Shown here piece by piece: positions 9,096-17,159 of a stretch of 64,000 nt of DNA (its first letter is position 1; every line of letters begins with the position of its first letter). The stretch is from the NCBI RefSeq assembly GCF_019733355.1, contig NZ_JAIHLQ010000014.1, positions 102,283 through 166,282 on the forward strand. The letters are read 5' to 3'. The translations under genes were made by a program, and so were the position numbers. Source of the DNA: Pseudomonas baetica (GTDB lineage: Bacteria > Pseudomonadota > Gammaproteobacteria > Pseudomonadales > Pseudomonadaceae). The notes beneath the pieces are model-generated. The model saw nothing but the letters and a program-made list of their open reading frames with translations, was not told the origin of the DNA and made no database searches.

Positions 9096-10334
9096 TTAAT
9101 AAGGGTTGCAGTGTTGGGCTACGGCAGTGGCCTGATCGACGTAAGGACGTGCCGGTTCAAGGTTCCACTCGGGTTTGTTGCGCACAGGCTTGCCCTCATA
9201 GGTCGCCGCGAGGTGGCAAACCATCTGCCGCCGCAACGACCCGCCGTTGACGCTGTACTGCCGCCATTGCTGATCGTCTTTGTGTTTGTTGTACAACTCG
9301 GCAAACATCCGGTCGGTCTGATCATCCTTGATCGCGCGGCCGCACGCGGTCGGCACGACTTGCAGTGACCAGGTGTTCGGTCCCAGTTTCGGGTCGGGAC
9401 GTTGCACCCAAGCGCTCGACTCGATGTATTTTTCGCAGAACTTCGGCGCTGCTGGCGTTGCAGTCTGGATGCACGAGAAGCTGGCCTTGCCGACCGGGGT
9501 TCTCGGGAAATCGATCTTGATGATGTTGCGATCCTTGCCGGTCTTGGCCTTGTAGTCGCGCTGGTTGGCCATGGCATCGTTCAAGCCGCGCTGGTCACTG
9601 TAGAAAAACGCCAGAATCGGCAGTTCGTCGGTTTTCGGGTTGCCCAGGCGCAACTCCGTCTGCGTCTGAAACTCACGGCTGTTGATGACTTTGCGTGCGC
9701 CCATGAAGTTGCGAAAGGCGTCGACCCTATCCTTGCTGCTCATTGGATTGCGCATATTGAAACCGCACTGCAACTGGTCCTGCTGTCGATTGTTGTTGTA
9801 CTGGGTGAAGTGCGCCACCCAGGCATTCGGCGTCGAAATCGGCGGTTTCATGGCCTGGCAGACCGCCTCGGTCGGGGCGGTGTTTTTGTTGTCACCACAG
9901 CCGCGGTCGTTGCGAAAATCAGTCCAGGCGTCGTTGGGAAACGCACAATAGACATGCACCGGCGCTTCGGGGTCGCGTACCAGATCCCTCGGCGTAATGA
10001 GGTAGCCGTTCTGCGTGCTCATGCCGGGGTCTTCATAACTGATGCCGTCGGCACGCATATAAGAGGCGGCGAATGTGCCCAGCTCCAGCGCTTTCGGGCT
10101 GGGATTCCACACATCCCACTTCTGCCCCTTGGCCGGATCGGCACGGTGCGTGCCGCGCACCAACAATCCCGAACAGTCCGAGGCGGGATCCTGACCGCAG
10201 CTGTCGACGGTTTTGTTGTACAACGTTTCGACCTTTTTCAGGGTCTCGTCGCATGACTCGGCATTGGCCCATGTCGCCTGCACCAGCAGCGGTAACAAGA
10301 GCAATGGCGCGATTGTGTTCAAACGTTTTTGCAT
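9096..10334 (-). CDS. Secreted halovibrin-like protein with one DUF2599-like C-terminal module
   Basis: A 412-residue exported protein: MQKRLNTIAPLLLLPLLVQA, then WANA as the probable cleavage site. The N-terminal half includes LLVRGTHRADPAKGQKWDVW and PVHVYCAFPNDAWTDFRNDRG; the C-terminus has a module of about 100 residues beginning YIESSAWVQRPDP and ending EWNLEPARPYV with CNPY. I recognise this arrangement from pseudomonad proteins annotated as halovibrin HvnA-like or DUF2599; Vibrio halovibrins are secreted NAD-consuming enzymes. That function is not shown here by any motif I can verify. AAGGAG lies 9 nt before the ATG at 10334. It is the downstream partner of a longer paralogue 34 nt away, probably one transcript. 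Confidence 0.65.
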   Translation of the reverse strand: MQKRLNTIAPLLLLPLLVQATWANAESCDETLKKVETLYNKTVDSCGQDPASDCSGLLVRGTHRADPAKGQKWDVWNPSPKALELGTFAASYMRADGISYEDPGMSTQNGYLITPRDLVRDPEAPVHVYCAFPNDAWTDFRNDRGCGDNKNTAPTEAVCQAMKPPISTPNAWVAHFTQYNNNRQQDQLQCGFNMRNPMSSKDRVDAFRNFMGARKVINSREFQTQTELRLGNPKTDELPILAFFYSDQRGLNDAMANQRDYKAKTGKDRNIIKIDFPRTPVGKASFSCIQTATPAAPKFCEKYIESSAWVQRPDPKLGPNTWSLQVVPTACGRAIKDDQTDRMFAELYNKHKDDQQWRQYSVNGGSLRRQMVCHLAATYEGKPVRNKPEWNLEPARPYVDQATAVAQHCNPY

Positions 10335-10368
10335 GGCTTGCATCTCCTTGATTAGACAACACACACCT

Positions 10369-12072
10369 TCAACGCGGGACCGGGTTACAACCCGCCGCCC
10401 GGGTTTCGCTGTCCGATAACGCGGGCCTGAACGGCTCGAGATTCCATGGCGTCTTGTTGCGGTAATTGACCAGCACGCAGTTCAATTGCTGACGCATGCT
10501 GCCGGCGGACGTTTCGTTGTCGCGCCAGTTGCTGTCCGTGCCCTTGAGAGCGAACAACTGGTCGTACAAAGCGCCGATCTGCTCGCTGGGCAGCGCGCGC
10601 CCCACCGCCGTCGGCACGATGCTCAGGCTCCATTCATCCTGGCGGGTGCCAGGGTCGTAACGTTTGATCCAGTCGGCAGAAGCGATGTATTGCGCAGCCG
10701 TGGGCGCCACCGGATTGCAGCCGGCTTTCGCTGATTGCTGCGGGCTGACATTGGGACGGAACGGTTCAAGGTTCCATTCTGTTTTGGCCGGATAGTTCTG
10801 GATCAGGCAGCTCAGTTGTCCACGCATGCTGCCCGCCGATTTTTCGTTGTCGCGCCACTGGCTGTCGGCGCCACGCAACGCGAACAGCTCCTTGTACAAA
10901 GCCTCTTGATCACTGGCCTGAATCGCCTTGCCTTGAGCGGTGGGCGTGACCTTGAGCGACCATTCGTTTTTCTTGCTGCCGGGATCGTAACGCTCGATCC
11001 ACGTCGCTGCGGCGATGTACTTGGGGGCAGGGGCACCCGCCACCACCATTTCGTCGATCGCCTGATCCGCCGCCACGTAGCTGAAGCGCTCCGCTGCCGG
11101 CTTAGTGAAATCCAGCCGCAGGATCGGCACGCTGTAGCCTTGAGCCTGAAGTTTCTTTTGAAAATTGCGCGCACTGTTCAGGCCATTCTCGGGTTTCGGC
11201 GGCGCCTGATCACCGCGAGTGGCGAAGTTTTGCGTGCTGTTGACGTTGTAGATGAAGGCATCGATGTACTTCATGTTTTCGCTGCCGTCGCTGGTCGCCG
11301 TGGCATTTTTCAACATGAACTCGTTGACCTGGCCACTGAAGGAAAAAGGATCCCTGTTGGTGGTACTGGGCCGGGACTCGTGCACCCGGATCATCGCGTG
11401 CCAGTCGCTGGTTTTCTCCGCGTTCCAGGAACACTGGCCGTACTGGATCGGCCCTTTCATCAGCCCGGTGTATTTCTGTGTCCATTGCTCGGCAGTGGTG
11501 ACGCCCGCTTCTGCACAGGTACCGTAGGCCAACGCGGCATTGCGGTTGTTCATCACGCCTTGCGCGGCACGCGGTGGTTCGCGGCTGTCGAAGAAACCGC
11601 AGCCGTACCATTTGCGCTCAGGCCCGGTACCGCCATCGAAGGCGTAGATGCAGGTGAAACCCTGCTCCTTGACCGGCAAGTTCAAAGCCGCAGCATCGGT
11701 TGGCGTGCGCAGGACCAAACCGGCCGGGTGAATGAGGATTCGCGTGCTCAGATCCTTGCGGATCCATGAGTAGGACGTTGCGCCGATCTTGATCGCGTAA
11801 GGGCTGTAGTCCCAAGGGTTGAACGGCCCGTCATTGACCATGCGCAAAGTCACGCCACTGCAGTAATAGAGACCGCGTGCGGCGGCGGTATCGGGTTCCT
11901 GGCAGGCGTCCTTGAGGGTGTTGTAGTTGTGGTTGATGCGTCTGAGCGTGTCCAGCGGATCGGAGACTGTCTGGGCTGCAACCGTCGAGAACATCAAGGG
12001 CAACGTGCAGGCCAAAGCCAAGGATGAAGTTCTGCGCCATAGCACAGCTGAAAGCGAGCGATCCTTTGTCAT
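10369..12072 (-). CDS. Secreted halovibrin-like protein with two tandem DUF2599-like modules
   Basis: A 567-residue paralogue of the downstream gene. It has a signal peptide (cleavage near STVAAQT), an N-terminal domain with GLYYCSGVTLRMVNDGPFNP and QGFTCIYAFDGGTG, a middle domain (FIYNVNSTQN, VPILRLDF), then two consecutive modules. These begin YIAAATWIERYDPGSKKNEW and YIASADWIKRYDPGTRQDEW, each ends WNLEPFRP...GCNP, and both contain WRDNE.SAGSMR. The neighbour carries one such module, so the second arose by internal duplication. Start at MTKDRSLS rather than the upstream in-frame ATG at 12132. Function unknown; secreted NAD glycohydrolase or ADP-ribosylating activity is only a family-based guess. 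Confidence 0.62.
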   Translation of the reverse strand: MTKDRSLSAVLWRRTSSLALACTLPLMFSTVAAQTVSDPLDTLRRINHNYNTLKDACQEPDTAAARGLYYCSGVTLRMVNDGPFNPWDYSPYAIKIGATSYSWIRKDLSTRILIHPAGLVLRTPTDAAALNLPVKEQGFTCIYAFDGGTGPERKWYGCGFFDSREPPRAAQGVMNNRNAALAYGTCAEAGVTTAEQWTQKYTGLMKGPIQYGQCSWNAEKTSDWHAMIRVHESRPSTTNRDPFSFSGQVNEFMLKNATATSDGSENMKYIDAFIYNVNSTQNFATRGDQAPPKPENGLNSARNFQKKLQAQGYSVPILRLDFTKPAAERFSYVAADQAIDEMVVAGAPAPKYIAAATWIERYDPGSKKNEWSLKVTPTAQGKAIQASDQEALYKELFALRGADSQWRDNEKSAGSMRGQLSCLIQNYPAKTEWNLEPFRPNVSPQQSAKAGCNPVAPTAAQYIASADWIKRYDPGTRQDEWSLSIVPTAVGRALPSEQIGALYDQLFALKGTDSNWRDNETSAGSMRQQLNCVLVNYRNKTPWNLEPFRPALSDSETRAAGCNPVPR

Positions 12073-12210
12073 GAGATACCGTCCTGGTAAATAGGCCCGC
12101 TTCGATGGGCCTCCAAAATGACTATAGAACACATCTCGATACGCGATCCCCGGAAGGGGCTGGCGCTGCGACAGCTTCTACAGGGGTCTTTGAAAAAAAT
12201 TTGCGGTGGG

Positions 12211-12245
12211 TTGTAACGCATTGCCATGAGCTTTCTCTAGAGGGG
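12211..12245 (+). promoter_or_regulatory. Possible ECF-sigma-type promoter of the bufferin operon
   Basis: TTGTAACGC at about 12211-12219 resembles the GTAAC core of ECF sigma -35 elements, which drive bufferin operons in other Proteobacteria. It lies about 80 nt before the precursor ATG. A matching -10 element is not clear, so this is tentative. Confidence 0.3.
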
Positions 12246-12297
12246 TATGCAAGCGCAAACCGCTTGTAAAAACCCTGAACAAGACTGGAGAAACATC

Positions 12298-12600
12298 ATG
12301 ACTGCTACCACTCGCACCCTGTCCGCCACTGCCCTGGTTCTGGCCCTCGGTTCTGCCCTGAGCATCGCCGCCGTCTCCACCGCCCACGCTGCCGATGACA
12401 TGGAAAAATGCTTCGGCGTAGCCATGAAAGGTCATAACGATTGTGCCGCAGGTGCAGGCACCACTTGCGCCGGCACCTCTAAAATGGACTATCAGGCCAA
12501 CGCCTGGAAACTCGTTCCTAAAGGCACCTGCGCCACCACCGAAAGCAAAACCTCGCCGACCGGTTTCGGTCAGATGGAAGCTTTCAACGCCAAGTCCTGA
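12298..12600 (+). CDS. bufA1: Bufferin precursor peptide, DUF2282 family (BufA1 type)
   Basis: A 100-residue exported peptide: signal sequence with [14 protein letters not shown], cleavage after AHA, then a short mature region with four cysteines at 38, 49, 57 and 78 in the family contexts [20 protein letters not shown] and KGTC. This is the DUF2282/BufA1 pattern. In characterised bufferins the cysteines are converted by a DUF692 enzyme to thiooxazoles and the peptide sequesters copper in the periplasm. GGAG sits 7 nt before the ATG at 12298. The enzyme and its partner follow directly, so this is the RiPP precursor of the operon. Confidence 0.88.
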   Translation: MTATTRTLSATALVLALGSALSIAAVSTAHAADDMEKCFGVAMKGHNDCAAGAGTTCAGTSKMDYQANAWKLVPKGTCATTESKTSPTGFGQMEAFNAKS

Positions 12601-12625
12601 TACCCGGTCTGCCTGAGTGACGATC

Positions 12626-13513
12626 ATGTTCACATCTCCCGAACCTGCCCTCCCCTGCACTCAGGCAGCCCACACCGGGCTCCCGCCCCGTACCGGGCTG
12701 GGGCTCAAGACCGGGCACTTTCGTGAAGTGCTCGGTTCCTTGCCGGACATCGGTTTCTTCGAAGTCCATGCCGAAAACTACATGGTGGCCGGCGGCCCGT
12801 TTCACCATTTTCTCGGTTTGATTCGCCAGCAGTATCCGCTGTCACTGCACGGTGTCGGGCTGTCCATTGGCGCCGAAGGCGCACTGGACGACCAACATCT
12901 GCAAAGGCTGGCCGCGCTGATCGAGCGTTATCAACCACAATCGTTTTCCGAACATCTGGCCTGGTCGAGCCACGGCCCGGCGTTCCTCAATGACCTATTG
13001 CCGCTGGCGTATGACATGCCGACACTGAACCGCGTCTGCGACCATATCGATCAGGTGCAGAACACCCTCAAACGCCCCATGTTGCTGGAGAACCCGGCGA
13101 CCTATCTGGCGTTTCAGCGCTCAACCATCGACGAACCCGACTTCATCGCTGAAGTCATCCGCCGCAGCGGCTGCGGTCTGTTGCTGGACGTCAACAACAT
13201 CTATGTGTCGTGTGTGAACCATCAGCGTGATCCGCTGACCTATCTCGATGCCCTGCCGCTGCACGTGGTTGGCGAGATTCATCTGGCCGGTTTCGCCGAA
13301 GATTGCGACAGCCTCGGCGACCGTTTGCTGATCGATGATCACGGCGCACCGATTGATCAAGCCGTCTGGGGTTTGTACCGGCAAGTGCTGGAGCGTATCG
13401 GCCCAGTGGCTACGTTGATCGAACGTGACAATCAGGTGCCGGCGTTCGATGTTTTGCTGGCCGAGGCGCAGCAGGCCGAGAACCTTTTGACGCACGCCGG
13501 GAGTCAGCCATGA
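12626..13513 (+). CDS. bufB: DUF692 multinuclear non-heme iron oxidase (bufferin-modifying enzyme)
   Basis: A 295-residue TIM-barrel enzyme of the MNIO/DUF692 family (MbnB, BufB). Expected iron ligands are visible: H48, E50 and N51 in VHAENY, H75 in SLHG, E109/H110 in SEHLAW, E155/N156 in LENPATY, D188/N190 in LLLDVNN, E217/H219 in GEIHLAG and E266 in LIERD. It modifies cysteines of the adjacent precursor. Start ATG at 12626; a GTG at 12617 is an in-frame alternative and neither has a strong Shine-Dalgarno. The stop overlaps the next start by 4 nt. Confidence 0.9.
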   Translation: MFTSPEPALPCTQAAHTGLPPRTGLGLKTGHFREVLGSLPDIGFFEVHAENYMVAGGPFHHFLGLIRQQYPLSLHGVGLSIGAEGALDDQHLQRLAALIERYQPQSFSEHLAWSSHGPAFLNDLLPLAYDMPTLNRVCDHIDQVQNTLKRPMLLENPATYLAFQRSTIDEPDFIAEVIRRSGCGLLLDVNNIYVSCVNHQRDPLTYLDALPLHVVGEIHLAGFAEDCDSLGDRLLIDDHGAPIDQAVWGLYRQVLERIGPVATLIERDNQVPAFDVLLAEAQQAENLLTHAGSQP

Positions 13514-14271
13514 GCACTCAAGCGGCGTTCAGCGCTGCGCTACTTGACCTACAGTTACCTTGCCCTGAGGGCCTGTGCAGCGCCAACGGCGCCGATCCGG
13601 CGAGTCGTTTTTCGGTATATCGCAACAATGTGCAAAGTTCATTGATCAACGCACTGGCTGACAGCTACCCGGTGGTTGCGCAATTGGTCGGTGAGGCGTT
13701 TTTCCGTGCCATGGCGGCCATTTTCATACAGCGCCAGCCGCCTGACAGTCCGCTGATGAGCCGCTATGGCGCAGGTCTGGCGGACTTCATCGCCACGTTT
13801 GGCCCGGCCACGAGCGTGCCCTATCTGGCCGATGTCGCACGGCTTGAACGCTTGCGCACCCTCGCCTATCACGCCGCCGACGCAGCCCCGTTGCAACATG
13901 ATCAGATCAGCACCGCTCTCGCCAACCCGCAAGGTCTGGGCGAGCTGTGTTTCCAACTACATCCGTCACTGCACCTGTTCGATTCAGCCTATGCCGTGGT
14001 CGCGATCTGGGCCGCGCATCAACACGACGGGACGCTCGAAGGCATCAACATCAGCCAGGGACAACACGCCTTGGTGCTGCGCAACGGTCTCGACGTTGAA
14101 GTCTTTGCCCTTGAACACGGCGCCAGGGTGTTTATCGGCAATCTGATCGACGGCCATCCCCTACTGGCAGCCGTGGAAAACAGCCCCGCGTTCGACCTCA
14201 GCCAAATTCTGGCGCTGCTGATCGCCCACAACGCCATCAGCCATTTGCACAACAACAAGGAGTGCCCATGA
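13510..14271 (+). CDS. bufC: DUF2063 partner protein of the MNIO enzyme (BufC/HvfC type)
   Basis: A 253-residue protein whose N-terminal domain has the DUF2063 landmarks [30 protein letters not shown] and the helical segment [11 protein letters not shown]. Proteins of this family bind the DUF692 oxidase and deliver the precursor peptide (compare MbnC, HvfC). It is translationally coupled on both sides: ATGA overlaps with bufB upstream and the DoxX gene downstream. Confidence 0.88.
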   Translation: MSTQAAFSAALLDLQLPCPEGLCSANGADPASRFSVYRNNVQSSLINALADSYPVVAQLVGEAFFRAMAAIFIQRQPPDSPLMSRYGAGLADFIATFGPATSVPYLADVARLERLRTLAYHAADAAPLQHDQISTALANPQGLGELCFQLHPSLHLFDSAYAVVAIWAAHQHDGTLEGINISQGQHALVLRNGLDVEVFALEHGARVFIGNLIDGHPLLAAVENSPAFDLSQILALLIAHNAISHLHNNKECP

Positions 14272-14741
14272 ACAACCTCATCGCTGCCGCCATCAGGCTG
14301 CTGGAAAAAATCCCCCACAGCCTGATTGCCTTCATTGCTCGCTTTTCGATTGCCGCGGTGTTCTGGAAATCAGGGCAGACCAAGGTCGAGGGGCTGGCCA
14401 TCGACTTGATCGATGGCACCTTTGAACTTGGCTGGCCACGGCTGGCCGACTCGACGATCCCGTTGTTCAAGAGCGAATACCACGTACCGCTGCTGTCGCC
14501 GGAAATCGCCGCGCACATGGCCGCGTTCGCCGAGCACTTCTTTCCGATTCTGATTCTGATCGGCTTCGCCACACGGTTTTCGGCGCTGGCGCTGCTGGGC
14601 ATGACCCTGACCATTCAGCTCTTTGTGTACCCGGATGCCTACCCGACTCACGGTACCTGGGCGGCAGTGTTGCTGTATCTGATGGCGACCGGGCCGGGGA
14701 AAATCTCGATTGATCATCTGATTGCCAAACGCTATCGCTGA
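14268..14741 (+). CDS. DoxX family membrane protein of the bufferin operon
   Basis: A 157-residue inner-membrane protein with about four hydrophobic helices and the DoxX landmarks FSIAAVFWKSGQTKVEG and FFPILILIGFATRFSALALL. DoxX proteins often accompany DUF692/DUF2063 genes; the role is probably redox-linked at the membrane, but unproven. AAGGAG stands 5-6 nt before the ATG at 14268. It is the last gene of the four-gene unit, and its end overlaps the ancestral 3' end of the convergent LysR gene. Confidence 0.85.
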   Translation: MNNLIAAAIRLLEKIPHSLIAFIARFSIAAVFWKSGQTKVEGLAIDLIDGTFELGWPRLADSTIPLFKSEYHVPLLSPEIAAHMAAFAEHFFPILILIGFATRFSALALLGMTLTIQLFVYPDAYPTHGTWAAVLLYLMATGPGKISIDHLIAKRYR

Positions 14742-14781
14742 AGCCGATCCAGCGCCTCACCGCTGCGTTTGAACCAGTCGA

Positions 14782-15645
14782 TCAGATAATCGGCGAGCAC
14801 TTGTGTGCGTTTGGGCAGCCCCCCTGATAGGGATGCACCAGGTACATCGGCATACGGCGGGTCTGATAGTCGCGCAGGAGCCAGCGCAATCGCCCGTCAG
14901 CCAATTCCGTTTGCAGCAGGTACGAAGGCAAACGGGCGATCCCGGCACCAGTGAGCGCGGCCTTCTTGAGCAAGTTGTAATGGTTGCTGGCGAACGGCCC
15001 CGACACCCGTACCCGCAGCAACTCGTGATGCTGATGATAGAGCCACTCCTCGCGCCCGCTGTAGTGGCTGTTGAGCAAACACCGATGCTCAGCGAGTGCC
15101 TGCGGCGTCGTAGGCTCGCCGAAACGTTCGAGGTAGGCGGGGCTGGCACAGGTCATTTCCTGCCAGGCCAGCAACGGTTTGGCCACCAGTCGTTCGTCAT
15201 TGGCCACGTCGCTACGGACCGCCAGATCGAAACCGTCCCGGGACAAATCGCGATAGCTGTTGTTTAGCTCAAGCTCAATCTGCACTTCGGGATATTTGTG
15301 CGAGAACTCCAACAGAAGCCCCTCAAAGAAGGTTTCTCCCAGCGACACCGGAACGGTCATGCGCACCGGGCCGGCCATGTCATCCTTCAAGCGCGCCAAT
15401 GCCTGACGCGCTCTTTCGACCTGGACGACTAACGCTTGGGCTTGCGGCAACAACGCCGCACCCGCCGCCGTCAGGCTCAAACGCCGAGTCGTGCGTTGCA
15501 GCAGCACTACGCAAAACTGCGCTTCCAACTGACTGATGCGCTTGGACAACTGCCCCTTGCTGCAGCCCAGTTGCTGCGCTGCGAGAGTGAAACTACCGGC
15601 CTCGATCAACACGGCAAACGCGGCCAGATCATCCATTTCGCTCAT
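14782..15645 (-). CDS. LysR-type transcriptional regulator, C-terminus probably frameshifted
   Basis: As read, 287 residues. The N-terminal winged helix is typical: MDDLAAFAVLIEAGSFTLAA, QLGCSKGQLSKRISQLE. The effector domain follows (VRMTVPVSLGETFFEGLL, FDLAVRSDVANDERLV). The end reads YQGGCPNAHKCSPII then stop, whereas one extra G in the six-base G tract (C tract on the plus strand, 14819-14824) restores the family-like end YQGGLPKRTQVLADYLIDWF and continues to a stop at 14732, giving about 304 residues, the usual LysR length. So this is a recent frameshift, a variable tract or a sequencing error. It is divergent from a short-chain dehydrogenase that it probably controls. Confidence 0.85.
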   Translation of the reverse strand: MSEMDDLAAFAVLIEAGSFTLAAQQLGCSKGQLSKRISQLEAQFCVVLLQRTTRRLSLTAAGAALLPQAQALVVQVERARQALARLKDDMAGPVRMTVPVSLGETFFEGLLLEFSHKYPEVQIELELNNSYRDLSRDGFDLAVRSDVANDERLVAKPLLAWQEMTCASPAYLERFGEPTTPQALAEHRCLLNSHYSGREEWLYHQHHELLRVRVSGPFASNHYNLLKKAALTGAGIARLPSYLLQTELADGRLRWLLRDYQTRRMPMYLVHPYQGGCPNAHKCSPII

Positions 15646-15749
15646 GGATTGTTTCCATTTGAAAACCAAAGGTTGCCCATTAGCACGCTTATCCGCAGAA
15701 AAAACCACTCTAGACTGAAACCTCGTTCAATTACTTGAGGCACAGTTCG

Positions 15750-16349
15750 ATGAAAATTCTGTTGATAGGCGCTGGCGGCACCATCGGCTCAGCCGTAGAC
15801 AAAGAACTCTCTCAGCGCCACGAAGTCATTCGTATCGGTCGAAACAGCGGTGATTTGCAAGTGGATATCAGCGACAGCGCGTCGATCCGCAACCTGTTCG
15901 AACAGACCGGAAAGTTCGATGCACTGGTCTGTGCTGCGGGCAATGTGACCTTTGCCCCGTTGGGTGAGATGACTGAAGACAGCTTCGCACTCGGCCTCAA
16001 GGACAAACTGATGGGCCAGGTCAACCTGCTACTGATCGGCCGTGAATTTGCCAATGACGGCGCTTCGTTCACCTTCACCACCGGCGTACTCAGCCACGAT
16101 CCGATCCGCAGTGGCGCCTCGGCCGCACTGGTCAACGGCGCGCTGGACAGCTTCGTGCGTGCGGCGGCTATCGAATTGCCACGCGGTCTGCGCGTGAACT
16201 CGATCAGCCCGACCGTGTTGCTCGAAGCCATGGGCAGTTACGCCCCGTATTTCCGTGGTTACAAGCCGGTTCCCGCGGCGGATGTGGCGTTGGCCTACGC
16301 AAAAAGTGTCGAAGGCCTGCAAACCGGTCAGACGTTTCGCGTGGGCTAA
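15750..16349 (+). CDS. Short-chain dehydrogenase/reductase-like protein (atypical)
   Basis: A 199-residue Rossmann protein. The NAD(P) loop MKILLIGAGGTIGSAVD is at the N-terminus, followed by LVCAAGNV (the NNAG-equivalent). The usual YxxxK catalytic pair is not seen: the expected place reads RSGASAALVNGALDSFVRAA. The later LRVNSISPTVL matches the family. Start ATG at 15750, with GAGG 9 nt upstream; an in-frame TTG at 15735 is less likely. It lies 104 nt from the start of the divergent LysR regulator, a classic regulator-target pair. Confidence 0.8.
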   Translation: MKILLIGAGGTIGSAVDKELSQRHEVIRIGRNSGDLQVDISDSASIRNLFEQTGKFDALVCAAGNVTFAPLGEMTEDSFALGLKDKLMGQVNLLLIGREFANDGASFTFTTGVLSHDPIRSGASAALVNGALDSFVRAAAIELPRGLRVNSISPTVLLEAMGSYAPYFRGYKPVPAADVALAYAKSVEGLQTGQTFRVG

Positions 16350-16408
16350 ACCCTTGTGATGAACGGTAAGCCTGCGTAACGTGGCGGCACTTGTCTGGAG
16401 AGCCGAAG

Positions 16409-17062
16409 ATGCGTGTTGCCCGTTCGTTAGTCCTTGTTACCCTGCTGCCGTTGTTTGCCGCCTGCCAGTTGCTTGATGGCCCGCGACAAAGTGCCTCCCA
16501 TGTCGGGCAGACGCGGATGCAGGGGCAACTGACTGCTGCCGACGGCAAACTGGTGTTCCAGTCGTGCCAGGATCAGCGCCAGTTCGTGGTCAACGACATT
16601 GGCGGCACCAGCATCCTGCAAGAGGCCGCAACCCTCGCCGACGAGCAAGGCAAGCTGTTCGCCGACGTACGCGGGAAAATTGCCGGCGACCGCCTCGACC
16701 TGGCCCAGCTCTATCGCGTCGAGCGTTCCGGCACAGCTTGTGATGATCCGAATTTCAAACTGCTGATCCTGCGCGCCGCCGGCCACGGCCCGGAATGGAA
16801 CGTCAAGGTCAGCGGTCGAGGCATGGTCATCGACCGCGAAGGTCAACCGCCACTCGCCGTGCCTTATGTTGAGGAGCAATTGGGCGACGGCCGCTTCAAT
16901 CTCAGCAGCGAAGCCAACAATCAACGCATCGAATTGTGGGTCGCGCCACAACGCTGCGTCGACAGCCATACAGGCAGCGTGCAACACATGAGTGCCGAGT
17001 TGCGTATCGATGGCAAAGTGCAGCGAGGCTGCGGGTATTTCGGCGGATCGCGCAACGACTGA
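16409..17062 (+). CDS. Putative outer-membrane/periplasmic lipoprotein (COG3650-like)
   Basis: A 217-residue lipoprotein: MRVARSLVLVTLLPLFAAC gives a clear lipobox (LFAAC, Cys19). The mature part has FQSCQDQRQFVVND and, near the C-terminus, ELWVAPQRCVDSHTGSVQHM with GCGYFG. That Cys-rich ending and YxG-type pattern are shared by a family of bacterial lipoproteins of unknown function. CTGGAG lies 8 nt before the ATG at 16409. It is probably monocistronic; the next gene begins 97 nt later. Confidence 0.7.
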   Translation: MRVARSLVLVTLLPLFAACQLLDGPRQSASHVGQTRMQGQLTAADGKLVFQSCQDQRQFVVNDIGGTSILQEAATLADEQGKLFADVRGKIAGDRLDLAQLYRVERSGTACDDPNFKLLILRAAGHGPEWNVKVSGRGMVIDREGQPPLAVPYVEEQLGDGRFNLSSEANNQRIELWVAPQRCVDSHTGSVQHMSAELRIDGKVQRGCGYFGGSRND

Positions 17063-17159
17063 GCGTTTTTGCCTCACCGGATCCGGCCTTTGCGGCTTAT
17101 AATCGCGGCCTTCAAACGCCCTGGCGCAGTTGTGCGCCCCGCGAACCCGGATCCTCGCC

